DNA of 64,000 nucleotides from Streptomyces actinomycinicus (GCF_016741775.1 NZ_JAERRK010000004.1:434001-498000); one strand, 5' to 3'. Counted from the first letter of the stretch, positions 22,241 to 30,602 are shown. Notes: generated by a model from the letters alone, not told the origin. Translations and numbers: made by a program.

Positions 22241-23254
22241 CTACCTGAGCACGACCGAGTGCGTGCCGCGGGGCACCAGTTCGCCCACGACCGGCGCTCC
22301 GGGCACTTCACCGGCGACGAGCAGCCCGCCGGAGGTCTGCGCGTCGGCGAGCAGCAGCCTGGTCTCCTCGTCCGTGTCCCCGAAGTCGGTGTGCGGCGCG
22401 ACCCACTCCAGGTTGCGCCGCGTGCCGCCGCTGACGTAACCGTCCCGTACGGCGTCCCGGGCGCCGTCCAGGTACGGGACGGCAGCGGTGTCGACCACGG
22501 CGGTGACGCCGGAGGCCCGGGCCAGTTTGTGCAGATGGCCGAGGAAGCCGAAACCGGTGACGTCTGTGGCACAGCGGGCACCGGCGGCCAGTGCGGCCGC
22601 GGAGGCCTCCCGGTTGAGGGCCGTCATGGTGGCGACGGCCTGTTCGAACCGCTCCCCGGTGGCCTTGTGGCGGTTGTTCAGCACGCCGAGCCCGAGGGGC
22701 TTGGTCAGCGACAGCGGCAGCCCGGGCCGGCCGGCGTCGTTGCGCAGCAGCCGCTCCGGATCGGCGACACCGGTGACGGCCATGCCGTACTTGGGCTCGG
22801 GGTCGTCGACGCTGTGGCCGCCGCCGACATGGCAGCCGGCCTCCGTGGCGATGTCGAGGCCGCCGCGCAGCACCTCGCGGGCGAGGTCGAAGGGGAGCCG
22901 GTCGCGGGGCCAGGACAGCAGGTTGACGGCGAGCACCGGCCGGCCGCCCATCGCGTACACGTCGGAGAGGGCGTTGGCGGCGGCGATGCGGCCCCAGTCG
23001 TAGGGATCGTCCACGACCGGGGTGAAGAAGTCGGCGGTGCAGACGATCGCCGTCCCCGCGTGCCGGACCACGGCCGCGTCGTCGCCGGTGGCGAGCCCGA
23101 CGAGCAGCGGGGCGTCACCGCCGGTGAGCGGTTGTGCGGTCAGCCCGGCCACCACCTCCTCCAGTTCGCCGGGCGGGATCTTGCAGGCGCAGCCTCCGCC
23201 GTGGGCGAACTGTGTGAGCCGTACGGCCGCCTGTCGTGCCGGTGTCGATGTCAT
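22241..23254 (-). CDS. selD: Selenide, water dikinase (selenophosphate synthetase)
   Basis: A 337-residue protein that makes selenophosphate, the Se donor for Sec-tRNA. The N-terminal catalytic loop reads HGGGCACKI (Cys22/Cys24, Lys25), equivalent to the Cys-x-x-Lys region of E. coli SelD; here it is Cys, not Sec. GDDAAV and HVGGGHSVDDPEPKYG match the PurM-like ATP-binding core. The ATG has GGGAGA upstream. It is the fourth sel gene of the island, 37 bases from selC, and lies in the same frame as the upstream selB. Confidence 0.95.
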   Translation of the reverse strand: MTSTPARQAAVRLTQFAHGGGCACKIPPGELEEVVAGLTAQPLTGGDAPLLVGLATGDDAAVVRHAGTAIVCTADFFTPVVDDPYDWGRIAAANALSDVYAMGGRPVLAVNLLSWPRDRLPFDLAREVLRGGLDIATEAGCHVGGGHSVDDPEPKYGMAVTGVADPERLLRNDAGRPGLPLSLTKPLGLGVLNNRHKATGERFEQAVATMTALNREASAAALAAGARCATDVTGFGFLGHLHKLARASGVTAVVDTAAVPYLDGARDAVRDGYVSGGTRRNLEWVAPHTDFGDTDEETRLLLADAQTSGGLLVAGEVPGAPVVGELVPRGTHSVVLR

Positions 23255-23291
23255 ACCTGCGGTCTCCCGGGGCAGTAGCCTGACGAACGGT

Positions 23292-23384
23292 GGAGGCGTG
23301 TGGGTGCCTGGTGGCCCTCCCGGTCTTCAAAACCGAGGGGCTCGAGGATCTCGGGCCGGCGGGTTCGATTCCCGTCCGCCTCCG
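23292..23384 (+). tRNA. selC: tRNA-Sec (anticodon TCA)
   Basis: A 93-base tRNA-like sequence. The 5' GGAGGCG pairs with the 3' CGCCTCC before discriminator G; the T-arm is GCGGGTTCGATTCCCGT; the anticodon loop CTTCAAA has TCA at 23327-23329; and a long variable arm (GAGGGGCTCGAGGATCTCGG region) is present. CCA is not encoded. Length, long variable arm and TCA anticodon identify selC. The eighth acceptor pair would be T-C, a mismatch relative to the usual 8-bp stem. The 3' 58 bases overlap selB on the other strand. Confidence 0.93.
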
Positions 23385-25156
23385 TTCCCCGCTTCCGGAC
23401 GACAGCGCCTGCGCCGGTCGTCGACGCGCTCGGTGTGCCCGCGGGCGTCCAGGAACTCCAGCAGCGGTACGGCCACCCGGCGGGTGGTGTCCAGTGCCCG
23501 GCGGGCCTCGCTGAGCGTGAACGGCTGGGGCAGTTCGCGCAGCACGGCGGCGGCAGCGGCGTCCGCGCCGGGCAGCAGCACGATCCCGTCGGCGATCCGC
23601 AGCAGGGCCCCGGCGCCCGCCGCGGCGGCCAACGCCCTGTGGTCCAGGCCGAGTTCGGCGAGCCGTCCGGCCTCGGGGGCACGGAACGGGCTGCGGGACA
23701 GATCCCGGCGTACGGCGTCCACGGCCGCACGGACGGGCGCGGGCAGATCGGGTCCGCGGCTGCCGGCGGGGTGCAACCGGCCCTGGCGGGCGAGGATCCT
23801 GGGCTGTGCCGCGGCCAGGGCGTCGACCAGGGCGCGGTCGGGCAGCCCGAGCAGTCTGCGGGCCGCCTCGGCGGGCAGGCCGGGCTCCATCGGGTGGGCG
23901 CGTGCGTGGCGGTGGACCTCGGCGGCCAGCCGGTCCCGCAGTTCGCCCCAGTGTGCCGCGTCGGCCAGCCAGTCCCCGGTGACGGGCTCGCCGGGCGCCG
24001 GGACGCCCATCGCCCGCAGCTCGGCACGCCGGACCAGCCGGCGGCGGCGCAGCTCGCCGGCGCCGTCGGGGCGCCCGGTCATGCCGGCCAGTTCGGCCGC
24101 GCGGGCCCGGCCGGCGCCGCGCCGGGTCAGCCGGGGCGGTCGTACGTCCAGGACGGTGACCGCGCAGGGCAGGCGGCCGCCGCCGGGTTCGCGCAGCACC
24201 GCGCGGTCGCCGACCCGCAGGGGCAGGCCCCGGCGCAGCGAGAGCCGGGCGGTGTCCTCGCCGAGCGGACGGACGGTCACCGGCACGGCGGCCGTACCGA
24301 TGTGCAGGGTGACGCCCCGGGGCAGGCCGGCAGCGGGCTCCCCGCCGATCCGCACGTCGGCCACGTCGGTGCACAGCCAGCGGTCCGGGGTGAGCAGCAC
24401 CTGCCCGCGGCCGAGGGTCTCGTCGCCGGGACCGTGCACGTTGACCGCGACACGAGCCACCGCGCCGACGGCCGTCCGCTCCTCGTTCAGACTCTGCAGG
24501 CCGCGTACCCGCAGCCGGGTGCCGCCGTCCCCGGTGATCAGCCGGTCGCCGACCCGCAGGGTGCCCGCGCCGAGGGTGCCGGTCACGACGGTGCCGTGTC
24601 CGCGGACGGTGAAGGCCCGGTCCAGCCACAGCCGTACGTCGGCTTCGGGGTCGGGCGCGGGCAGCGCGTCGGCCAGCCGGGCCAGTTCGGTGCGCAGCTC
24701 GTCCAGACCGGCGCCGGTGACCGAGCTGACGGCGACCGACCCGACTTTGCCGAGCGAGGTGGCGGCCAGGCGCTCGGCGGCGTCGGCGCGTACCGGTTCG
24801 GGGTCGGCGAGGTCGCTGCGGGTCACCGCGAGGACGGCGTGCCGGACACCGAGCGCGTCCAGGACGGCCAGGTGCTCGGTCGACTGGGGCTGCCAGCCCT
24901 GGTCGGCTGCGACCACGAACAGTACGGCGGGCACCGGCCCGACACCGGCGAGCATGGTGGCGACGAACCGCTCGTGCCCGGGTACGTCCACGAAGGCGAG
25001 CGGTTCCCCGGCGAGGCGGGTCCACACGAAGCCCAGGTCCAGGGTGAGCCCCCGGCGCCGCTCCTCCTCGTACCGGTCGGGCTCCATCCCGGTGAGCGCC
25101 CGGACCAGGGCGGACTTGCCGTGATCGACATGGCCGGCGGTGGCGAGAACCCGCAT
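23327..25156 (-). CDS. selB: Selenocysteine-specific translation elongation factor
   Basis: A 609-residue GTPase. G1 is GHVDHGKS (residues 8-15), G3 is DVPGHE, and TRSD stands in for NKxD. An EF-Tu-like domain II (HGTVVTGTL) and domain III follow, then the C-terminal winged-helix region that binds SECIS, giving about the same length as E. coli SelB (614). The ATG overlaps the selA stop (TGATG), so the two are coupled. The last 20 or so residues (GGRESNPPARDPRAPRF) are the antisense translation of selC, and the stop TGA is opposite the anticodon. That tail is unlikely to be conserved. Confidence 0.95.
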   Translation of the reverse strand: MRVLATAGHVDHGKSALVRALTGMEPDRYEEERRRGLTLDLGFVWTRLAGEPLAFVDVPGHERFVATMLAGVGPVPAVLFVVAADQGWQPQSTEHLAVLDALGVRHAVLAVTRSDLADPEPVRADAAERLAATSLGKVGSVAVSSVTGAGLDELRTELARLADALPAPDPEADVRLWLDRAFTVRGHGTVVTGTLGAGTLRVGDRLITGDGGTRLRVRGLQSLNEERTAVGAVARVAVNVHGPGDETLGRGQVLLTPDRWLCTDVADVRIGGEPAAGLPRGVTLHIGTAAVPVTVRPLGEDTARLSLRRGLPLRVGDRAVLREPGGGRLPCAVTVLDVRPPRLTRRGAGRARAAELAGMTGRPDGAGELRRRRLVRRAELRAMGVPAPGEPVTGDWLADAAHWGELRDRLAAEVHRHARAHPMEPGLPAEAARRLLGLPDRALVDALAAAQPRILARQGRLHPAGSRGPDLPAPVRAAVDAVRRDLSRSPFRAPEAGRLAELGLDHRALAAAAGAGALLRIADGIVLLPGADAAAAAVLRELPQPFTLSEARRALDTTRRVAVPLLEFLDARGHTERVDDRRRRCRPEAGNGGGRESNPPARDPRAPRF

Positions 25157-26838
25157 CACAACCGCCTCTCGACGGGGGCGCGGGGTGCCCGTCCGCGCTC
25201 CGTCGTGGGTCGGGCTGCCGTCGCGGGTCGCGCCTGGGTCGTCGGTGGGGCTTCGGTCGCCGGGCCGGCTTCCATCGCCGGCAGCGCTTCCGGCGCCGGG
25301 CGGGCGGTGTTCACCGGCCGGGCGGCCGTCGTCCTCGCCGCCGACCGGACGGCCTCGGCCAACCGGTCGTCGTCGATCTCCGGTACCGACCTCAGGTCCA
25401 GCAGACAGCGCCCCGCTTCCAGGCGGCCGACGACCGGGACCCGGCCGGTGCGCAGGGCTGCTGCGTACGGCTCGGGCAGGGAGAGGGCCGCGCTGGGCAG
25501 GGTGACGCCAGGAGCGCCACCGCCACCGACCGTTGCGGTGCTCTCGACGGCTCGGACGTCGATCCCGTCGGCGGCCAGCTGGGCGGCGAGCCGGTCGGCG
25601 CGGGCTCCGAGCCGGGCCGGGTCCGCGGTGAGGGCGAGCTGCGTCGGGGTGGGCGGCCCGGTGAGGGTTGCCTCCAGGGCGGCCAGGGTCAGCTTGTCGA
25701 CGCGGAGGGCACGGGCGAGCGGGTGCCGGGCCAGGGCGCGGACCAGGTCCTCGCGGCCCAGCAGGAGCCCGCACTGGGGTCCGCCGAGCAGTTTGTCACC
25801 GCTCGCGGTCACGAGCGCGGCACCGGCGCGCAGCGAGGTCTGGGCGTCGGGTTCGTCGGGCAGGTCCGGATGCGGGGCGAGCAGCCCGGAACCGATGTCG
25901 ACGACGACCGGTACGCCGAGACCCGCGAGGTCGGCGACCTCGACGGACCGGGTGAAGCCGGTGATGCGGAAGTTGGACGGGTGGACCTTGAGCACGAAAC
26001 CCGTGTCGGGGCCGATCGCGTCGGCGTAGTCGTCCGGGGCGGTGCGGTTGGTCGTCCCCACCTCGCGGAGCCGGGCGCCGGTCGAGACGAGCAGGTCGGG
26101 CAGCCGGAATCCGTCGCCGATCTCCACCATCTCACCCCGGCTGACGACGATCTCCTTGCCGGCCGCGAGGGCGGTGGCGGCGAGGACCAGAGCGGCGGCG
26201 CCGTTGTTGACGACGTGCGCGGCACCGGCGGCCGGCACCCTCTCGTGCAGTGCGGCGAGGGCGGAGCGGCCCCTGCGAGCCCGTACCCCGGTCGTGAGGT
26301 CCAGTTCGACGTCCGTCGGCCCCGCGGCCTCCTGAACGGCCTGCCGGGCGGCGGTGGACAGCGGGGCCCGGCCGAGATTGGTGTGGAGCAGCACGCCGGT
26401 GGCGTTGATCACCGGATGCAGGCCGCTCGCCGTGCCGGGCAGGAGGGCCAGGGCGGTCCGCGGTACCTGGTCCGGCGGGATGCCGCCCGCACGGGCCCGC
26501 TCCTGCGCCTGCCGCACGGCGGCCTTCACGAGGGCCGGTCCCAGCCGGTCCACCGCCGCGGACAGCCGGGGGTCACGGAGCAGCACGTCGGTACGCGGAA
26601 TGCGACGGCGCGGATCGGTCTCACCGTGCCGGTGCCGACCGCCAGGACCGCCTGCGCCAGTGTCACCGTGCCGGCGCGGACCATCGGGGCCGCCGCCTGT
26701 GCCGGCCTCACCGTGCCGGTGCGGACCACCGGAGCCGCCGCCTGTGCCGGCCTCACCGTGCCGGTGCGGACCACCGGGGCCGGGCTCGCTCCATGCCGGG
26801 TCCTCGTCGGTCCTTCCCGGTACCGGCCGCTGCTCCAT
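25156..26838 (-). CDS. selA: L-seryl-tRNA(Sec) selenium transferase
   Basis: A 560-residue PLP enzyme that converts Ser-tRNA(Sec) to Sec-tRNA(Sec). Seen: the conserved N-terminal region RIPRTDVLLRDPRL, NATGVLLHTNLGR, and the PLP lysine in TASGDKLLGGPQCG. The C-terminal tail is Ala/Pro-rich. The N terminus has an extension of about 80 residues with four 15-residue repeats (HRHGEAGTGGG type) before the family domain begins. No other in-frame ATG or GTG gives an intact domain without the repeats, so ATG 26838 (AGGG four bases upstream) is used. The His-rich part could bind metal, or may be simple repeat expansion. Confidence 0.93.
   Translation of the reverse strand: MEQRPVPGRTDEDPAWSEPGPGGPHRHGEAGTGGGSGGPHRHGEAGTGGGPDGPRRHGDTGAGGPGGRHRHGETDPRRRIPRTDVLLRDPRLSAAVDRLGPALVKAAVRQAQERARAGGIPPDQVPRTALALLPGTASGLHPVINATGVLLHTNLGRAPLSTAARQAVQEAAGPTDVELDLTTGVRARRGRSALAALHERVPAAGAAHVVNNGAAALVLAATALAAGKEIVVSRGEMVEIGDGFRLPDLLVSTGARLREVGTTNRTAPDDYADAIGPDTGFVLKVHPSNFRITGFTRSVEVADLAGLGVPVVVDIGSGLLAPHPDLPDEPDAQTSLRAGAALVTASGDKLLGGPQCGLLLGREDLVRALARHPLARALRVDKLTLAALEATLTGPPTPTQLALTADPARLGARADRLAAQLAADGIDVRAVESTATVGGGGAPGVTLPSAALSLPEPYAAALRTGRVPVVGRLEAGRCLLDLRSVPEIDDDRLAEAVRSAARTTAARPVNTARPAPEALPAMEAGPATEAPPTTQARPATAARPTTERGRAPRAPVERRL
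26621..26785. repeat. Tandem 45-bp repeats in the selA 5' region
   Basis: Units begin with TCACCGTGCCGG at 26621, 26663, 26708 and 26753 (spacings 42, 45 and 45), in frame, encoding the His/Gly-rich 15-residue repeats of the SelA N terminus. Confidence 0.85.
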
Positions 26839-26974
26839 CGCGCCCTGTCCCTCCAGGTCCGGCCTGCGCCCGTACGGGCTGCGCTCATCGTCTCCCAGTG
26901 CCCCCGGCCCGCCGTTCGACACGCCGGGACGCACGCACGTTGGCCGCGACCACCGCTCGGGTACCCGGCGCCGC

Positions 26975-27340
26975 ATGATGGAGCAGCAGCACGAGCGCGA
27001 ACTCGAGCGCGAGCGACAGGACGAGGACGGGACGGCGGCCGAGCGGGCGGCGCGCCGGCAGCGCGAGGCGGAACGCGAGCGCGTCGCCGTAGAGCCGTTC
27101 GACCACCCGTGCCCGGAACACCGGGCCGGGGGCCGGGCCCGGCGCCGCATCAGTGAGGCGGCAGCCGTCGCCGACACCCCTCCGGGGATCGCCTGGGGCT
27201 ACGGCGCGACGGGCGGCGGACAACCAGGAGCCGGCGGCACCGCACACCCACCGGCCCGTTCCCACCGGAGCACCGGCGACGACGTACCGGCCGCGCAGCC
27301 GACCGACGACGAGGAGCGGGCGAACCACTCCGAGCGCTGA
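26975..27340 (+). CDS. Small charged hypothetical protein (121 aa)
   Basis: The frame starts MMEQQHERELERERQDED; its first 40 residues are Glu/Arg-rich and probably helical, the rest is Gly/Pro-rich, and it ends DDEERANHSER. Codon use is G/C-rich at third positions, but the ribosome site is weak and no family is recognised. The 3' end is contained in an 82-bp tandem duplication. The opposite strand also has a long frame, so the assignment is uncertain. It is divergent from selA. Confidence 0.4.
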   Translation: MMEQQHERELERERQDEDGTAAERAARRQREAERERVAVEPFDHPCPEHRAGGRARRRISEAAAVADTPPGIAWGYGATGGGQPGAGGTAHPPARSHRSTGDDVPAAQPTDDEERANHSER

Positions 27341-27452
27341 CGCTCACCGGAGCCGGCCGACGCTCCACGCCGCCGCGCAGCCGACCGACGACGAAGAGCG
27401 GGCGAACCACTCCGAGCGCTGACGCTCACCGGGAGCCGGCCGACGCTCCACG
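27291..27452. repeat. 82-bp tandem duplication
   Basis: Units 27291-27372 and 27373-27452 are nearly identical, and a partial third copy (GGAGCCGGCCGACGCTCCA) follows near 27477. The first copy holds the end of the small gene, and the second repeats its last codons and stop. Together with about 70 bases of similar sequence they fill the gap before the MASE1 gene. Confidence 0.85.
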
Positions 27453-27547
27453 CGGACCCGGGAACGGTCCACCGCGGGAGCCGGCCGACGCTCCAGCGAG
27501 GGGGCAGTCCTCGCCGGACCGTTCGGCTTCGGGCCGGGTCCGGTTCC

Positions 27548-28573
27548 TCACGGCCTCCCCGTCGGCCGCGGTGGCCGGTCGTCCCGGTCGTCGGCGTCCG
27601 GTGGCGGCCGTGGCGGCGGGGGCTCGCCCGCGGTGAGGTGTTCCAGCACCTCCATCAGTTCCTGGCAGGCCTTCTCCACCGAGCTGCGGGTGTTGCGCTG
27701 CTCGATGATCACGGCGGAGAGCAGCAGCGCGGTCAGGGCCATGGCGCCGTTGAACGCCTGGAGCTTCAGCAAGACCTCGGTCCGGTTCAGTCCCTCGAAC
27801 GCCCCGACGCCGTCGGTAGCGGCGACGGTGGCCACCACCGACGTCAGCAGCGCACAGAGCACGCTGCCGAGCAGCTGGAACCGCAGGGCAGCCCAGATGA
27901 TGAGCGGGTAGACGAGGAAGAGCGTGCTGATCGGGCTGTAGGTCGCGAACGGTACGAGGGCGCAGGTGACGACGGCCAGCGCGGTCGCCTCCTTCCAGCG
28001 GCCCAGTGGCAGCGGTGTGCGGGCGCCGTGCAGCAACAGCAGCAGCGGGGTGACGATCAGCACGCCCATCGCGTCGCCGACCCACCAGGCGAGCCAGACG
28101 GGCCAGAAGCCGTGCGGGGCCAGCCTGTCGGTGACGACGAGGGTGCCGACGCTGATGGTCGCGCTGATGAGCATGGCGGCCAGCGCGGCCAGGAACACCA
28201 GGGCGACACCGTCGCGCAACCGGCTGAGGTCGGTGCGGAACCGGGCCCGGCGCAGCAGCAGCGCCGCGCACACGGGTGCGGCGGTGTTGCCGAAGAGGAT
28301 GCCGAGCACGTGGGCGTCGGGCGCGGTGAGGGTGAGGATGACGCAGAAGACACCGATCGTGATGCCGGGCCAGCAGCCCAGGCCGAGGATCAGCAGGGCG
28401 GCGACGGCGACGCCGGTCGGCGGCCAGATGGGGGTGACGACGGCGCCCTCGACGGTCAGGTCGCACAGCAGGCCGAGCCGCCCGGCCGCGTAGTAGCAGG
28501 CGGCGACGGCCAGCACCTGGACGACTCTGCCGCCCGGCCGGCGCAGCTCCTCGATACCCACCACAGTAGCCAT
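27548..28573 (-). CDS. MASE1-domain integral membrane sensor
   Basis: A 341-residue protein with about eight hydrophobic helices. AAGRLGLLC, TPIWPPTGVAVAALL and FGNTAAPVCAALLLRR are typical of MASE1, a membrane sensor domain. The usual C-terminal output domain (kinase, GGDEF or phosphatase) is absent; the tail after about residue 290 is a short helix and a Pro/Arg/Asp-rich end. A separate SpoIIE phosphatase gene lies 96 bases upstream on the same strand, so sensor and output may be split between two proteins. Confidence 0.85.
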   Translation of the reverse strand: MATVVGIEELRRPGGRVVQVLAVAACYYAAGRLGLLCDLTVEGAVVTPIWPPTGVAVAALLILGLGCWPGITIGVFCVILTLTAPDAHVLGILFGNTAAPVCAALLLRRARFRTDLSRLRDGVALVFLAALAAMLISATISVGTLVVTDRLAPHGFWPVWLAWWVGDAMGVLIVTPLLLLLHGARTPLPLGRWKEATALAVVTCALVPFATYSPISTLFLVYPLIIWAALRFQLLGSVLCALLTSVVATVAATDGVGAFEGLNRTEVLLKLQAFNGAMALTALLLSAVIIEQRNTRSSVEKACQELMEVLEHLTAGEPPPPRPPPDADDRDDRPPRPTGRP

Positions 28574-28669
28574 CTCACACCGGGGGCACCGGGTCGGCGA
28601 GGCGGGAGACTCTCCCCTCCGGCCCTATGGCTGAATACGGCACCGCCCGGACAGCGCCCGCCGCACCGG

Positions 28670-29500
28670 TCACGGCTGGGCGGCCGGTCCGTCCAGGCCC
28701 ACGACGAGGACGGCGGCGTCGTCCTCGTGTCCGACGCTCTCGGCGCCCTTGATGACGGCCGCGGCGAGGGAGTGGGCCGCGAGGCCGGCGACGGCGGCGA
28801 TGCCCGCGAGCCGGACCACCTGGTCGAGGCCGTCCTCGACGGTCAGCGACGGCCCTTCGACGACACCGTCGGTGAGCAGGACGAACACTCCGCCGGTGGT
28901 GAGCCGGTGCCGGGACACCGGGTAGTCCATGCCCTGCTCGATGCCGAGCGGCGGCCCGCCCTCGTCGTCGACGACTCCGGACTTCCCGTCGGCCGTGGCC
29001 CAGACGAAGGGGATGTGCCCGGCCCGGGCGCTCTCCAGCACTCCGGTGGCCGGGTCGAGCCGCATGAAGGTGCAGGTGGCGAACAGGTCGCTGCCTAGGG
29101 AGATCAGCAGGTCGTTGGTGCGGGCCAGCAACTCCCCCGGCTCGCCGGTGACGGAGGCGAGCGCCCGCAGTCCGGCCCTGACCTGGCCCATGAAGGCGGC
29201 GGCCTCGATGTTGTGCCCCTGCACGTCACCGATCGACAGCCCGATCCGGCCGTCGGGCAGGGTGAACGCGTCGTACCAGTCGCCGCCGACGTTGAGGCCG
29301 AGGTTGGCCGGTGCGTAGCGCACCGCCAGGTGCAGACCCGGGGCGGCGGGCAGGTCCCGGGGCAGCATGCCGCGCTGGAGGGCGATGGCCAGCTCGACCT
29401 GGGTCCGCTGCTGCTCCGCGCGCTGACGTGCCTGGGCGGTGAGCGAGCCGAGTCTCGCCAGCAGCTCGTCGCCTTGGTCCGTGGGGCGCTTGCGGGGCAT
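28670..29500 (-). CDS. SpoIIE-type PP2C serine phosphatase
   Basis: A 276-residue protein. A short N-terminal coiled coil (about 10-45) precedes a full SpoIIE domain. Metal-ligand motifs GGDWYD, GDVQGHN and LTDGVVE are visible, as are QRGMLPRDLP and RAGHIPFVW of the actinobacterial subfamily. It should dephosphorylate an anti-anti-sigma protein. The ATG has GGAAG upstream. It is encoded just before the MASE1 gene on the same strand, which may supply its sensory input. Confidence 0.9.
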   Translation of the reverse strand: MPRKRPTDQGDELLARLGSLTAQARQRAEQQRTQVELAIALQRGMLPRDLPAAPGLHLAVRYAPANLGLNVGGDWYDAFTLPDGRIGLSIGDVQGHNIEAAAFMGQVRAGLRALASVTGEPGELLARTNDLLISLGSDLFATCTFMRLDPATGVLESARAGHIPFVWATADGKSGVVDDEGGPPLGIEQGMDYPVSRHRLTTGGVFVLLTDGVVEGPSLTVEDGLDQVVRLAGIAAVAGLAAHSLAAAVIKGAESVGHEDDAAVLVVGLDGPAAQP

Positions 29501-29610
29501 CGATCACTTCCGCCGGGACGGCGGCCCACGATGGGCCGGGCCGCCGGGAATTGGCAAACGCCTCGATTTTACCCAAAGAGGAAAATTGCGCCCTGCGGGC
29601 CCGATTCCGG

Positions 29611-29931
29611 TCAGCGGACCTCGGAGTCGATGCCGGTGATCACCGCAGGTCCGAGCGGTGCCTTCCGCTCGTCCAGTCCCGCGTCCCGCAGTGCGCCGTC
29701 CGCGAGGCGGCGCGCCTCCTCCTCGGCGTGCGGGCCGGTGTCCGCCTCGACGGTGAGGCGGAGGGTGAAGGTGTTGTCGTCGTTGACGCTGAGCACGTCC
29801 AGGTCCTCGGCGGTGCCCATCCGCGTACCGTGCGGATCCGCGGGGCGGAGCGCCTGGGCCAGCCGGGTCCGGGTGTCGGCCCCGATGCCACTGGTGAAGG
29901 TGCCGGGGACGCTGATCACGTAGGTCGTCAT
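29611..29931 (-). CDS. Hypothetical protein (106 aa)
   Basis: A soluble-looking alpha/beta protein starting MTTYVISVPGTFTSGIG, with EADTGPHAEEEARRLADGALRDAGL suggesting a ferredoxin-like strand-helix pattern. There are no Cys residues and no catalytic motif that I recognise. The ATG at 29931 with AGGAC upstream is preferred; upstream in-frame starts are poor in coding character. It is a single gene, divergent from the small secreted protein. Confidence 0.75.
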   Translation of the reverse strand: MTTYVISVPGTFTSGIGADTRTRLAQALRPADPHGTRMGTAEDLDVLSVNDDNTFTLRLTVEADTGPHAEEEARRLADGALRDAGLDERKAPLGPAVITGIDSEVR

Positions 29932-30110
29932 GAGACGGGTCCTTTCCTCGGGCGTCGCGTCCCCCCGCCTACCCCGAATCGGGCCCTTCGCACAGCGGGG
30001 CCCCGCACCGTTCCCCCGGATGGTGGATCTCCCCGTGTGGGCTACCCGGCCGGGCAAGGGCGGGATGGGAGATTGCCTGAGGCGGCCTCGGGCCGCCCCC
30101 GTCACCCCTG

Positions 30111-30126
30111 TTCGAACCTGTTCGAA
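30111..30126. promoter_or_regulatory. Paired TTCGAA palindromes before a secreted protein gene
   Basis: TTCGAA-CCTG-TTCGAA lies 11 bases before the next ATG. It resembles an actinobacterial LexA box (TCGAAC-N4-GTTCGA), but the spacer is two bases instead of four, so LexA binding is doubtful. Confidence 0.35.
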
Positions 30127-30136
30127 GGACTCGCCC

Positions 30137-30451
30137 ATGCGCCTGCGCCGTCCGCTCGCCGCCGTGTTCGGCGGACTCGCCCTCGTCCTGGCCACCACCG
30201 GCTCCGCGCTCGCCGCCGACGGCACGTTCACCTGGATCGGCCCCCAGGGCAAGGGGTACGCGATCTCCGACCCACCGGACAACAAGTGCTTCGACATGGC
30301 CCAGGAAGCGCGCGACGCGCACAACGCGACGAAGAAGCCGCTCGTCGTCTACACGAAGAAGAAGTGCAAGGGGACGGCGCTGCGGCTCGCCCCGGGCCGT
30401 TCGGCGCCCAGGGGCGCGCGGTTCGCCAGCGTCGTCTTCAACCCGCGCTGA
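30137..30451 (+). CDS. Small secreted protein (104 aa)
   Basis: An N-terminal signal peptide is clear: MRLRRPLAAVFGG, a hydrophobic core and an ALA-A cleavage site near residue 27. The mature part has about 77 residues, two cysteines (in NKCFDM and KKCKG) that may form a disulfide, and many Lys/Arg. I do not recognise a family; similar short secreted proteins of unknown function occur in Streptomyces. AAGGA precedes the ATG. A strong terminator follows. Confidence 0.8.
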   Translation: MRLRRPLAAVFGGLALVLATTGSALAADGTFTWIGPQGKGYAISDPPDNKCFDMAQEARDAHNATKKPLVVYTKKKCKGTALRLAPGRSAPRGARFASVVFNPR

Positions 30452-30485
30452 CCGCTCCGCCGGGTGTCCCGACGAGAATTCCGGG

Positions 30486-30512
30486 CCCGGGGGGGCGGTG
30501 AGCCCCCTCGGG
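30486..30512 (+). terminator. Hairpin terminator
   Basis: 11-bp arms 30486-30496 and 30502-30512 with loop GGTGA, followed by CTTT, 34 bases after the small secreted protein gene. Confidence 0.8.
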
Positions 30513-30524
30513 CTTTCGTGCCCT

Positions 30525-30602
30525 GTGCCGGTCGGACCTCGTGCCGGTCGGACCTCGTGCCGGTCGGACCTCGTGCCGGTCGGACCTCGTGCCGGTCGGG
30601 CC
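30525..30602. repeat. 16-bp tandem repeat, four perfect copies plus one partial
   Basis: GTGCCGGTCGGACCTC is repeated at 30525, 30541, 30557 and 30573, with a variant copy from 30589. It fills the space between a terminator and the end of the convergent hydrolase gene. There are no spacers, so it is not a CRISPR array. Confidence 0.9.

Noticed and set aside
30111..30126. LexA (SOS) box
   Set aside because: The known actinobacterial box has a four-base spacer between TCGAAC and GTTCGA; here it is two bases, and no SOS-type gene follows.
30525..30602. CRISPR array from the short repeats
   Set aside because: The units are directly adjacent with no spacers, and no cas genes occur in the window.
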